Assembly (NCBI GenBank): GCA_938008185.1
Contig: CALLLR010000181.1
Location: 1-45,149 of the forward strand
DNA from: an uncultured Saprospiraceae bacterium
GTDB lineage: Bacteria; Bacteroidota; Bacteroidia; Chitinophagales; Saprospiraceae
Reading direction: 5' to 3'
Length of the DNA: 45,149 bases
A model generated the notes under the pieces. The model did no database searches, had not been told where the DNA came from, and was given only the letters and a program-made list of their open reading frames with translations. This document shows, one piece after another, positions 30,210-40,160 of this stretch; positions within the stretch are counted from its first letter, which is position 1, and each line of letters begins with the position of its first letter. The position numbers were made by a program, and so were the translations under genes.

Positions 30210-31577
30210 TTAAGCTAATGTAGTGGTTTTTTCATTTTTCAACATCCGATAGATCGTTGACTTTCCGATATCCAGTTTTTGGGCGGTCTTATCAATATCG
30301 CTTTCGTATTTTTCTAAAAAATGGGTAATAATCAATTTTTTATATTGATCCATTGTCATCTCTTTAGTAAAAAATTGGGCTTCCTTTCGAGGGCTGTTAA
30401 ACCGAATATCCATTTCTGTAATTTGATCTTCATTAGTCAGTACTGCCGCCAAATCAATAATAGCTTTTAGCTCCCTGACGTTACCCGGAAAAGTATAATT
30501 CAATAATTTGCTTTTAGCTTCTTTAGAAATTTTTAGCGAGCCAAGATTATTATTTTTACAAAAATCCACTAGAAAAAAATCAGCTAATAACAGAATATCA
30601 TTCCCTCTATCCCGCAGCGGCGGCAAGGCAATAGGCAACCCCAATAATCGATAAAATAAATCTTCACGAAAATTTCCATCGCTGACCTCATCCTGCAAAT
30701 TTCTGTGTGTAGCGACAATGATTCTCGCGTCAAACGCAACGGTTTTTTCGGCGCCTACCCGCTGTATTTCACGCTCCTGTAAAACCCGTAAAACCTTTGC
30801 TTGCAGATTAATATCCATCTCTCCAATCTCATCCAGAAAAAGCGTTCCCTTATTGGCCAGTTCGAACATTCCTCGCTTTTGGGTATTTGCACCGGTAAAT
30901 GCCCCTTTTTCGTAACCAAACAACTCACTCTCTAACAATTCTTTTGGAATAGCACTCATATTAACCGCTACAAACGGTTGCTTTTTCCTAGAAGAATTGT
31001 AATGAATACTTTTAGCAATCACCTCTTTTCCCGTTCCAGTTTCACCGGTAATAGAAATCGTAATGTCTGTTTTAATAGCTTTTTCCAACAATGAAAATAC
31101 TTGTTGCATCGGTTTACTATTGCCAATAATACTTTTATCTACCTTATAATTTATTTCTAATTCCTGTCGTAGATTGTTGACTTCTTCCTTTAATAAATTT
31201 TCCTGTTTTATTCGATTGACGGCGTGCAGCAATCGATCATTGGTCTCACTATCTTTGGTGATATAATCGCAGGCTCCTTCTCTTAGCAATTTAATTGCAG
31301 TAGCAACATTCTGCTGGCTGGATAAAATTATTACCGAAATATCTTTATTGTAATTTTTTATTTTTTGCAGGACTTCTGATCCAGTCATATCCGGCAGAGA
31401 ATAATCCAAAGAAACAATCGAAGGATTAAGGTGCAGATTTTGTAAACACTCCTCTCCATTAGAAAAAAGATGAACCTCATGGTCCGGATTTAGTTCCATC
31501 ACATATTTCACCAAACGCTGATACATCGGATCATCTTCCACCACAAAAATACAGGTTGATAAAAATTTAGTTTTCAT
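30210..31577 (-). CDS. Sigma-54-dependent response regulator/enhancer-binding protein (REC-AAA+-Fis HTH)
   Basis: REC FVVEDDPMYQRLV; ITGETGTGKEVIAKSIH; ESELFGYEKGAFTGA; GTLFLDEIGEM; C-terminal HTH DKTAQKLDIGKSTIYRMLK. Confidence 0.95.
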   Translation of the reverse strand: MKTKFLSTCIFVVEDDPMYQRLVKYVMELNPDHEVHLFSNGEECLQNLHLNPSIVSLDYSLPDMTGSEVLQKIKNYNKDISVIILSSQQNVATAIKLLREGACDYITKDSETNDRLLHAVNRIKQENLLKEEVNNLRQELEINYKVDKSIIGNSKPMQQVFSLLEKAIKTDITISITGETGTGKEVIAKSIHYNSSRKKQPFVAVNMSAIPKELLESELFGYEKGAFTGANTQKRGMFELANKGTLFLDEIGEMDINLQAKVLRVLQEREIQRVGAEKTVAFDARIIVATHRNLQDEVSDGNFREDLFYRLLGLPIALPPLRDRGNDILLLADFFLVDFCKNNNLGSLKISKEAKSKLLNYTFPGNVRELKAIIDLAAVLTNEDQITEMDIRFNSPRKEAQFFTKEMTMDQYKKLIITHFLEKYESDIDKTAQKLDIGKSTIYRMLKNEKTTTLA

Positions 31578-31650
31578 ACAGCAACTGGATTTTGAAAATT
31601 AAAAAATCGAACTGACAAGTAATATAAAAGAGTCTAATTGTATGCCAAAA

Positions 31651-31665
31651 TTCCCAAAATGAGAA
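31651..31665. promoter_or_regulatory. Candidate activator site O1 (TTCCCAAAATGAGAA), copy 3
   Basis: Identical to the 13846 site. Confidence 0.6.
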
Positions 31666-31669
31666 TACC

Positions 31670-31684
31670 GTCTACTTTTTAGAA
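31670..31684. promoter_or_regulatory. Candidate activator site O2 (GTCTACTTTTTAGAA), copy 3
   Basis: 19 bp downstream of O1; resembles TTCCCGTTTTAGGAA. Confidence 0.35.
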
Positions 31685-31748
31685 CACATATAATTATTCA
31701 TAAATATTTATTGTCATAACAATCAACCGATTAACTATTTTTAAAAAA

Positions 31749-31764
31749 TGGCATTTTTACTGCC
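31749..31764 (+). promoter_or_regulatory. Candidate sigma-54 promoter TGGCATTTTTACTGCC
   Basis: TGGCA...TGC with exact GG-N10-GC spacing; upstream of EPS operon and beside the divergent sigma-54 activator. Confidence 0.6.
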
Positions 31765-31865
31765 TTTCAATAACTGCCGACAATAAATAAAATTTAGTAA
31801 CCTACAATCGTAAGTATGTTTATCCTATTTTCGGAGACTGCTTAAGGGTAGATTAAAAAATAGCC

Positions 31866-32609
31866 ATGTTAAGATTATGTTCTTTTCTTATTCTTATCTG
31901 CGGATTATCATCCTGTCAGACTTCAAATCCTATTTTTAGTAAGGTCATTGATCCGGCCTTAAATGATTCACTTGCCTTCAAATTTATGACCGCAGTGGAA
32001 CCCGTATTGAAGACGGGTGACAAAATCACCATGAGTATCTGGAACCACAACGACCTGAGCATTGGATCTGTCAACAGTGTTTACACGTCGAATGCTTCTA
32101 CTGGAAAATGGTTACAACTGGATGACGAGGGAAAAGTAAACCTTCCCAAAATCGGACGAACAAAAATATCTGGCCTTACGGTTAAAGAGTCCAATTATTT
32201 TTTGGAACAGGCTTATGCCGGTATTTTAAAAGATCCAATCATTAATATTCGGGTACTTAATCATTTTGTTACAGTGCTTGGTGAAGTTAATCACCCGGGC
32301 CGATATAGTTTAGACAACGAAACAATATCCCTGGTGGAAATACTGGGAGAAGCCAAAGGACTGACCAGCTATTCAAAAAATGAATCTATTGAATTAATTA
32401 GAATAGTAGACGGGCAATCCGTCAAATGGAATCTTGACCTTACCGATCTAGCCGCAATTCCCAGCAAAAATATTCTATTACAGCCCGATGATATCGTTCA
32501 TGTAGGAGCCACGAAAGCTAAAATTAATGACAAAAACTTAGGGAAAGCAAGTTTAATAACCAGTATCGTAACGGGACTTGCCCTCATCTTCTCCATATTC
32601 GTACAGTAA
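31866..32609 (+). CDS. Polysaccharide export outer membrane lipoprotein (Wza-like, poly-export plus SLBB)
   Basis: Lipobox LSSC; LKTGDKITMSIWNHNDLSIG; VTVLGEVNHPGRYSL; LLQPDDIVHVG; C-terminal TM. Confidence 0.9.
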   Translation: MLRLCSFLILICGLSSCQTSNPIFSKVIDPALNDSLAFKFMTAVEPVLKTGDKITMSIWNHNDLSIGSVNSVYTSNASTGKWLQLDDEGKVNLPKIGRTKISGLTVKESNYFLEQAYAGILKDPIINIRVLNHFVTVLGEVNHPGRYSLDNETISLVEILGEAKGLTSYSKNESIELIRIVDGQSVKWNLDLTDLAAIPSKNILLQPDDIVHVGATKAKINDKNLGKASLITSIVTGLALIFSIFVQ

Positions 32610-32674
32610 TTTCAACTAACCTATTTATGGTAACCTAAGTACACCGAATACAAAGTAATTGTCAAAAATTTAAC

Positions 32675-34972
32675 ATGAAAAAAGAATATCAAACCCTGAT
32701 CGTTCCCATCCTTAAAGGTCTTCCGATCATTTTGGCATTGTTGGTGGGTGCCATTATGCTGGCTTCCAGGCTGATCGTCTATACGGTACCTGAATATCAG
32801 TCTACGGGTTCTATTAAAATTGACAACCGAAATATTAACCTTGGAGATCTGGCCCTATTCGAAGAAGAGGGTCGAACCAAAGGCGCCACTTCCGTTGATT
32901 TTTTAACAGAAGTAGAAATATTTAAATCTAAAAAATTAAAAGAACTGACCTTAAAAAAACTGGATTTTGAATTAGAAATTTTCCGAGTGGGAAAAATGAA
33001 AATCACCGAATTGTTCAAAAATAGTCCGCTTAACATCGAATATAAAATATCAACCGAGGAGGCCTACGATCAAACGTATTATTTAAAATATACCGGAGCA
33101 AATGATTTTTTGTGGAGTAAGTCTAAGGACCTGTTTAAGGTAGAAAATCAACTAAGTTTGGGTGATACGGCAAAGATGAAGGGTTTTGATTTAATGATTA
33201 AAAAAAACGAGAACATTCTTTCCGAGCATCCATTCAGTCTGCGCGAAAATGATATTTTTGCTTTTAAAATCAACTCTCTGAGAGCACAAGTAAATGCCAT
33301 AAATACCAGTAATTATTTTGTTCGCTCCGTCGATAAAAAAATACAAATCATAAAACTTTATTATCAGCACAAAGTCTCCGAAAAAGCAGAAATTTTTATT
33401 AATACTTTGATGGAAACCTATATTGAGAATTGCAGAGATGAACACCAACAGGAGGCCGATAAAACCCTCGCTTTTATTGATGAGCAACTTGATTTGGTCA
33501 AGCAAAAGCTACGAAATTCTGAAGGCCGCCTCGTTAAATACAAAATGCAAGAAAGCATCATAAACATAAAGCAAGAAACCGATGCGACGCTTAAAGAAAT
33601 GATGCAATTAGAATTTCAGAAGGTAAACTATGACATGCAAAAAGGAGAATTAAAAAGAACTTTCGAACACCTCGCTAATGGAAATGACTTAAGAGATTTT
33701 GCACCCAATTTTGAGGCCTTAAAAGACCCCTTATTTAAGGAAGCTTTTTTAAAAGCACAAATCCTCGAAATGGCCAAACAAGATTTACTGATGAAGTATA
33801 CCCCACAGAGTGATGAAGTTCAAAATATTGAAATAAAAATAAACAATCTGCGTACATTTATTCACGAAAGTGTAAAAAATACGCTGGATAACATAACGGC
33901 TCGTCAGCAAGAAATGGCGGGGGCGATTGCTAGTATCGGAGATAATATTCAGGAGTTTCCGGATAAAGAACAACAGACTATGATTCTTCAGCGATCTGTA
34001 AAACTGAACGAGCAACTCTACACTTCTCTGATCGAAAAGCGAATGGAAATTGCCGTAGCTAAATCGGCAAATACTGTTTTCCACCAAATTGTAGATTCAG
34101 CCGAGGCCAGTAAAAATCCCGTCACACCCAACACCACCCTTTTATATGGCGTAGCCGTTTTCTTTGCGCTGCTTATTGGGATTGGGATTTCTTATTTGAA
34201 ACATTTCCTGACCGCGAAAATAAAGAATAAACATGAGTTAACCCAACTGTTAAACTTTCCACTGATTGGCAGCATTGCACAGGCTAGAAAAAAAGAAAAC
34301 CCCGTTAACAATCTGGGCAACCTCTACACTAATCTAGAATTGATGAAAGGAGAAACAGGTGTTGAAAAAAAAGTAGTAACCATACTTATTTCTTCCATGC
34401 TCACCGGAGAAGGAAAAACTTTTACCACTACCAACCTGGCAAAAATCTATGCTTCTATGGGAAAAAAGGTACTGGTTATCGATATGGACCTGACGGATAA
34501 TCATCCGGAATCTCTTTTTGGCGTAAACAATGAGATTGGCCTGGCGGACCTACTACAAAAAACCATTACCCCTTATCAGGCTATCCTAAAAACAGGCATA
34601 AAAAACGTGGACATAATTCCCAAAGGAGACTTATCAAATATCTACTCAGGAATTTTATTTACCCCGCAAACCAATAAATTTATTGATAAATTTAAGACCG
34701 AATATGACCTCATTCTAATTGATGCTCCCGCCGTCGGAATGGTGGAAGATGTTACCCTAATGATGAAACAGGTTGATTTTAATCTCGTCATTTTCAAAGC
34801 GAAAAAAACAAAACTGAAAACGGTTCATTTTGCCAAGGCTATTTTTGAAGAACATAAAACACCCAATATCTACGGTGTTTTTAATGGTGCAAAAACCAAT
34901 CGACACCAAGAATTTTTCAATACCATATCTGTCAAACAACGAATTTGGGAAACGGTACTTTCCATTTTTTAA
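32675..34972 (+). CDS. Wzc-like polysaccharide co-polymerase/BY-kinase-type ATPase
   Basis: Two TM segments flanking coiled coil; Walker-A SSMLTGEGKTFTTTNLA, VLVIDMDLTDNHP, LILIDAPAVG. Confidence 0.9.
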   Translation: MKKEYQTLIVPILKGLPIILALLVGAIMLASRLIVYTVPEYQSTGSIKIDNRNINLGDLALFEEEGRTKGATSVDFLTEVEIFKSKKLKELTLKKLDFELEIFRVGKMKITELFKNSPLNIEYKISTEEAYDQTYYLKYTGANDFLWSKSKDLFKVENQLSLGDTAKMKGFDLMIKKNENILSEHPFSLRENDIFAFKINSLRAQVNAINTSNYFVRSVDKKIQIIKLYYQHKVSEKAEIFINTLMETYIENCRDEHQQEADKTLAFIDEQLDLVKQKLRNSEGRLVKYKMQESIINIKQETDATLKEMMQLEFQKVNYDMQKGELKRTFEHLANGNDLRDFAPNFEALKDPLFKEAFLKAQILEMAKQDLLMKYTPQSDEVQNIEIKINNLRTFIHESVKNTLDNITARQQEMAGAIASIGDNIQEFPDKEQQTMILQRSVKLNEQLYTSLIEKRMEIAVAKSANTVFHQIVDSAEASKNPVTPNTTLLYGVAVFFALLIGIGISYLKHFLTAKIKNKHELTQLLNFPLIGSIAQARKKENPVNNLGNLYTNLELMKGETGVEKKVVTILISSMLTGEGKTFTTTNLAKIYASMGKKVLVIDMDLTDNHPESLFGVNNEIGLADLLQKTITPYQAILKTGIKNVDIIPKGDLSNIYSGILFTPQTNKFIDKFKTEYDLILIDAPAVGMVEDVTLMMKQVDFNLVIFKAKKTKLKTVHFAKAIFEEHKTPNIYGVFNGAKTNRHQEFFNTISVKQRIWETVLSIF

Positions 34973-35040
34973 AGAGGGTGGTTTCGTCTACTGTTTTATT
35001 AACCAAGTTCTAATTTAAATGCTAAAATTTTATCAAAAAA

Positions 35041-36303
35041 ATGAGGTTCTTAAATAAAATAACCAACGCTCCTAATTTTTCCAGAGGTATGGTGTTTCTG
35101 GATCAGGCAATGGTAAGTGGCAGTAATTTTTTGATTGGGATTCTCCTGGTTCGGTCCATCGGATTATCAGCATACGGTATTTTCACCTTATTGTGGATGG
35201 GCGTATTATTTGCGATGGGACTCCATCAGGCGTTTATTATCAAACCCATTTTATCCATCGCTCCGAAATTAGGAGGCGATGACCAAGTGGATTATCTAGC
35301 GGGCACACACAGTATTCAATACCTCACCAGTGGATTTTTTTTGATCCTTGGATTGTGTATCTACGGTGGTGTACAAATATTTTCCGATAGCGAATTCCCC
35401 ATTTATATTCCATTAATTAGTATGGTTATATTTTGTCAAACCATCCACGACTTTTACCGAAAACTTTACTTAATTAAAGATCATATTACCAGGGTTTTTA
35501 TGCTGGATTCTATATTATACGGAGGACAGTTAGCGGGGGTTTTCATATTTCTTATTTTAGGAAAATTAACGACAATCACTACGTTGCAAATTATTTTAAG
35601 TGCAAATATTCTTAGCGTTTTAGTTGGTAAATACAAACAGGAATTTTCATTAAAAAATTATAAAAAAATATTAATCAGACATTTTCACTTTTCCAAATGG
35701 TTGTTGGGTACTTCAATTTTACAATGGCTTTCAGGAAACTATTTTATTATTGTTGGCGCAAGTATTTTAGGTACCTCAGCCGTGGGCGCAATCCGAATGG
35801 TTCAAAATCTGATGGGCTTATGCCATATCTTGTTTTTGGTCATGGAAAGCATTATTCCCATCGAAGCAGCTCGACAATTTCAGGCGGAAGGTGGAAATGG
35901 TCTGATCCGATATTTAGGTAAAATTACCAAAAAACTGGGTTTGGGGTTTGGGGTTTTATTAGTAGTCATTGCCTTCTTTGCCAGTCCTCTGTTATCCCTG
36001 ATTTATGGTTCGGCAGCGGCGGACTATAGTTATGTTGCAGTGGCTTATGCCCTACTCTATTGGTTTGTTTTTTTAGGACACCCTTTTCGATTTTATCTAC
36101 GCACGATTGAAAATACCAGTCCTATTTTTTTTGCGTACTGTCTGGGCGCTTTATTTAGTCTTGGCTTCGCTTATATTTTATTAAATCATATGGGAATCTA
36201 CGGTCTGCTGTTTGGATTGATTTTCACGCAAATTATCAACGTAGGAACCTATTATTTTTTCTCACTGCGATCCAGTAAGATTACATTACAAGAAATAAAA
36301 TAG
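35041..36303 (+). CDS. Polysaccharide flippase (Wzx/MATE-like, multi-TM)
   Basis: About 12 hydrophobic helices, gene context. Confidence 0.8.
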   Translation: MRFLNKITNAPNFSRGMVFLDQAMVSGSNFLIGILLVRSIGLSAYGIFTLLWMGVLFAMGLHQAFIIKPILSIAPKLGGDDQVDYLAGTHSIQYLTSGFFLILGLCIYGGVQIFSDSEFPIYIPLISMVIFCQTIHDFYRKLYLIKDHITRVFMLDSILYGGQLAGVFIFLILGKLTTITTLQIILSANILSVLVGKYKQEFSLKNYKKILIRHFHFSKWLLGTSILQWLSGNYFIIVGASILGTSAVGAIRMVQNLMGLCHILFLVMESIIPIEAARQFQAEGGNGLIRYLGKITKKLGLGFGVLLVVIAFFASPLLSLIYGSAAADYSYVAVAYALLYWFVFLGHPFRFYLRTIENTSPIFFAYCLGALFSLGFAYILLNHMGIYGLLFGLIFTQIINVGTYYFFSLRSSKITLQEIK

Positions 36304-36308
36304 ATTTC

Positions 36309-37424
36309 ATGAAAATTATCCATATCGTACTTGGCAAAGCCAATCCGGAAAGAATGAATGGTGTCAATAAAGTTGCCTATCAATTGGCCACTGCTCAGAC
36401 CAATTTAGGCCACGAAGTCACCTTGTGGGGAATTGCCAATTCGTTAACCAAAAATTATCCTCCCAGAAATTTTAAGACCCAATTATTTAATCAGATAAAA
36501 AATAAACTGGCGCTGGACGTTAAATTAAAAGGTGCCGTCCGTAGTTTGAGTCAAGAGGCCATTGTTCATCTGCACGGAGCCTTTATTTCCGAGTTTTATC
36601 ATATCGCAAAAATGCTCAACAAAAAAAACATATCTTATGTTTACACCCCCCACGGTTCACTAACAGAAATGGCAATGACAAAAAACAGTACCGCAAAAAA
36701 AGCGTATTTTAACTTGTTCGAATCCAAGGTTATTAAAAATGCCAAGCAAGTGCAATTATTAGGCATCAATGAGTACACGTTCCTTGACACTCTGACCAAT
36801 AAAGCGCGTAAATGCCTGATTGCAAACGGTCAGGATCTCAATGAAATACCGGATTATCCAGAAAGAAAGTCGGCAGCACTAAATCCTGTTTTTGGATTTT
36901 GTGGTCGCCTGGCCCAATTTCACAAAGGCCTGGATTTAATGTTTTTAGGTTTTCAGAAATATCTGAAAAATGGAGGAACGGGTAGTTTGGAATTGATTGG
37001 AGACGGTTCAGACAAAGAAAAATTGATTCAATTGACCACCAATCTGGGGATTAGGAATCATGTCATTTTTCATGGTAAAAAATTTGGTAAAGAAAAGTAT
37101 GACCTACTCCATAAAATGGACGTTTTTTTGCATACTTCCAGAATGGAGGGATTTCCTACGGCAGTCCTTGAGGCAGCAGCCTTAAAAATTCCAACGATTA
37201 CGAGTGAAGCAACCAACATGAATGAATATATCAAAAAATATCGAAGTGGTTTTTTACTCAACGAAAATACACCGGAGGCCATTGGCCTGCAGATGAGGCT
37301 GGCAGCTGATTATTTCCATCAGGGTAAATTGAAGCAAATGGGAGATAACGGAAGAAAGATGGTGACTCAGCATTTCAACTGGCAGCTGATTGCTGCCCAG
37401 TTAGTACAAATTTACGCAGCATGA
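36309..37424 (+). CDS. Glycosyltransferase family 4-like
   Basis: GRLAQFHKGLDLMFLGF...LIGDGSDKEKL...FLHTSRMEGFPTAVLEAAALKIPTI. Confidence 0.9.
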   Translation: MKIIHIVLGKANPERMNGVNKVAYQLATAQTNLGHEVTLWGIANSLTKNYPPRNFKTQLFNQIKNKLALDVKLKGAVRSLSQEAIVHLHGAFISEFYHIAKMLNKKNISYVYTPHGSLTEMAMTKNSTAKKAYFNLFESKVIKNAKQVQLLGINEYTFLDTLTNKARKCLIANGQDLNEIPDYPERKSAALNPVFGFCGRLAQFHKGLDLMFLGFQKYLKNGGTGSLELIGDGSDKEKLIQLTTNLGIRNHVIFHGKKFGKEKYDLLHKMDVFLHTSRMEGFPTAVLEAAALKIPTITSEATNMNEYIKKYRSGFLLNENTPEAIGLQMRLAADYFHQGKLKQMGDNGRKMVTQHFNWQLIAAQLVQIYAA

Positions 37425-38677
37425 CTCCATCCGTAAAACCTAAAAAATATACCTGGCTGCTGATTGGGCTGACCATCATCATGGCCTTGCGAATTACCAG
37501 TTATTTTACCATTTTCCCCAGTTCCATCGGACTTACGAGAGTTGTAAAAGTGGGCATGCGATTTTTCCTGACCGGGTTTAGTATCCTCGTACTTTTGGTA
37601 ATGATCAAAAGGGTTAAAAAGTTTTCTTTTGCTTACGAAAACCATTTAAGCGGATTATTTTATTTAGGGTATGCACTTTTAGGAATCGCTTCCATTATTT
37701 GGTCGACGGATGTGATGTTTACTGTTTTGCAATTGATGATGCTCATTGAAAGCATTTTTTTTGTTATCGCTTTTTATCACTTGCTGGTACTCGGAGCATT
37801 TCTTACGCACGGCCGGGCCTCTTTTGCCAGAATTTTAGCCATCAGTATTTCCATCATTTCGGTTTGCTTCCTCATTGGATTGTACTTTGATCCATCTACT
37901 TTTTATCGGGATACGCACGGGGGAGCCGTTTCCAGGTTGGGTGGTTTTATTATCAATCCCAACGAATTGGGAATGCTGGCGGTAATCGGAGCCTCGATGA
38001 CCTATATCAGGATGAAAGAAGGCGCCAGTTTATTTTGGAATATTTTATTCTGGATAATTTGTATCACTGTCTTATTATTGACCCAATCAAGGTCCTCGCT
38101 CGGTGCATTTTTATTGGTAACGGGAATGTTTATTTTGCTGTCCAAAAGTGCATGGTTAAAACTAGGATCCGTTGGAATTGCCGTTTTGGTTTTGCCCATT
38201 TTGGTCCAGACGATTATCATTAAGGATGGAGACGTCGGGGAGGTGATGAGTATGACGGGACGGTTGCCATTCTGGTCTGATTTGATTACGTACGGATTCC
38301 CGGAAAGACCAATTCTAGGCTATGGATTTATGAGTATTAGCGATTCACCTTTTACCAACAAGTTTGACAGTATTCATGCCTACGCTGCTTCTATGACCCA
38401 CAATACATTTGTACAGGTACTCATAAATTTAGGGCTGGTAGGAGCTTTTATTTGTTTGATTCAAATGCTCTTAACATTTTTTGCGATCGGAAAAAGTAAA
38501 GATTTAAAACTAAAACTAACGGCCATTGCCATGCTAATTCCACTGTTGATCAATTCGGCGACAGAATTCGGAATTTTCGGGGAGGCCAATTATGGTATTT
38601 ATTTTTATCACCTCGTCATCCTGATGTTTATTGTCCAAAGTAGTTCTTCATCTTTAAAATCTATTACTCATGCCTAA
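37421..38677 (+). CDS. O-antigen ligase/Wzy-like polymerase
   Basis: Multi-TM; LTQSRSSLGAFLL and ILGYGFMSI...SMTHNTFVQVLINLGLVGAFICL motifs; ATGA overlap with upstream gene. Confidence 0.88.
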   Translation: MTPSVKPKKYTWLLIGLTIIMALRITSYFTIFPSSIGLTRVVKVGMRFFLTGFSILVLLVMIKRVKKFSFAYENHLSGLFYLGYALLGIASIIWSTDVMFTVLQLMMLIESIFFVIAFYHLLVLGAFLTHGRASFARILAISISIISVCFLIGLYFDPSTFYRDTHGGAVSRLGGFIINPNELGMLAVIGASMTYIRMKEGASLFWNILFWIICITVLLLTQSRSSLGAFLLVTGMFILLSKSAWLKLGSVGIAVLVLPILVQTIIIKDGDVGEVMSMTGRLPFWSDLITYGFPERPILGYGFMSISDSPFTNKFDSIHAYAASMTHNTFVQVLINLGLVGAFICLIQMLLTFFAIGKSKDLKLKLTAIAMLIPLLINSATEFGIFGEANYGIYFYHLVILMFIVQSSSSSLKSITHA

Positions 38678-40127
38678 CCACCAGGTATCCATTTCGGATA
38701 TTATTCTGATCAATAAAGTTATTTTTCCAACCTCAAAGCTGGTTGTTATCTACCTCGCAAACCGAACGTTGGATATTGATTTATCCAATGCGAGTAAAGT
38801 TTTGGTGATCAAAAATAAAATAGGGTTAAAGCAATTTACGGCCACCAATAAAATACTTTTTTCGCTCGTCAATTTTTCGGATATCAGCCTTTTGGATTTA
38901 AAAAATCAATCTTTATTTTTGGGTCTACTTGATTTTTCAAATACTACAACCGCTGGTTATCAAACCTATTCGTACCTTAATAATCCGGATGGTTCCATTC
39001 GTTGGTTTTTCCCAAAAGCCAATAAAAAAGCATGCTTTTTAGCATTGTATAATGGTTCTGGGTGGAAAGCCAGATTATTTGTGACGACCAGTAAATTATT
39101 AAATAAAATTGGCCGTTTGTCGATCCTTACCGATGGTCATTTCATGGTTTATTATCATCAGCATGATGGTTTTAAAACCAGTTTCCCAGAAGTTCCGTTT
39201 GATGACTTTGCCGTCTTTACTGGTACCATTGGGGAAAACCGAAAAGCCATTATTGCGCTATCAAGTGGTGGCAAAACGACTCAATTTTTAAAAATCCCGC
39301 TAACCGATGCGGCGATTAAATTGGTAAAAAACGAATTCTGTCAGCTTTTACACCTGGAATCTTTTGTGTATCATTCGACCGTACTTCCCGAAGTAAAAAA
39401 TCATAATCACCAAATTATGGTCAGCAATATTTCTCCTGAACGGAAAAGCGAAGATCAGCGGTGGTCCACCGTTCACTGGCAATCTCTGTCCGAATTATAC
39501 CGGAATACCTACCAATGCAAACCACTGATCAATACTCCGTTTTGGAAAACCATAGAAGCAGGAATAGCATTTTTTGGTAATCCTTTATTAATTAAAAATG
39601 GTTTATCAGAAGAGAAAATTACGTCCCTAAAAAATTACACAATTTCATTATTCAACCGTATTGATCCGACCAATATATCTGCTTTGGGAATGGGGCACGG
39701 CGACTTCACGCCTTGGAATATGTACGTTGGACAAGGTCGATTACACATTTATGATTGGGAAATGAGTCAACCGGACTATCCCTTGTTGTTCGATTTTTTC
39801 CATTATTATTTCCAAAAAGGAATTTTAATAAACAGGGAGAATTTTACCGACATACAAAAAAAACTGCAAAAACAATTTCAGCAAAAAGAGGCTAAACAAA
39901 TTTTAGCAACTTATCGTCTTGATAAACAAACCTATTATCGGCTTTATTTGCTTTATATTGTTTGTTATTATCTGCCTAAATATTTGGTGCAACCGAAACT
40001 TCACACACAGGTACACTGGCTGGTTTCAACGTGGCTGGAAGCCCTGGAAAATATTTATAATTCTTCTAATAATGAGAATCCTATCCCAAAATTAGACACG
40101 CCCCTTCCAGTGTCCACATCTAATTAA
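38670..40127 (+). CDS. Phosphotransferase (APH/choline-kinase-like fold) protein in EPS locus
   Basis: Catalytic-loop-like ALGMGHGDFTPWNMYV...LHIYDWEMSQPDYPLLFDFFHY; N-terminal region unassigned. Confidence 0.65.
   Translation: MPNHQVSISDIILINKVIFPTSKLVVIYLANRTLDIDLSNASKVLVIKNKIGLKQFTATNKILFSLVNFSDISLLDLKNQSLFLGLLDFSNTTTAGYQTYSYLNNPDGSIRWFFPKANKKACFLALYNGSGWKARLFVTTSKLLNKIGRLSILTDGHFMVYYHQHDGFKTSFPEVPFDDFAVFTGTIGENRKAIIALSSGGKTTQFLKIPLTDAAIKLVKNEFCQLLHLESFVYHSTVLPEVKNHNHQIMVSNISPERKSEDQRWSTVHWQSLSELYRNTYQCKPLINTPFWKTIEAGIAFFGNPLLIKNGLSEEKITSLKNYTISLFNRIDPTNISALGMGHGDFTPWNMYVGQGRLHIYDWEMSQPDYPLLFDFFHYYFQKGILINRENFTDIQKKLQKQFQQKEAKQILATYRLDKQTYYRLYLLYIVCYYLPKYLVQPKLHTQVHWLVSTWLEALENIYNSSNNENPIPKLDTPLPVSTSN
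40064..40078. promoter_or_regulatory. Candidate activator site O1 (TTCTAATAATGAGAA), copy 4
   Basis: 14/15 identical to the 20664 site; lies in 3' end of the 38670-40127 CDS. Confidence 0.5.
40083..40097. promoter_or_regulatory. Candidate activator site O2 (ATCCCAAAATTAGAC), copy 4
   Basis: 12/15 match to TTCCCAAAATGAGAA, 19 bp downstream of O1. Confidence 0.5.
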
Positions 40128-40160
40128 CTGGTAATCAGATAATTACAGTCCCACCAAATA

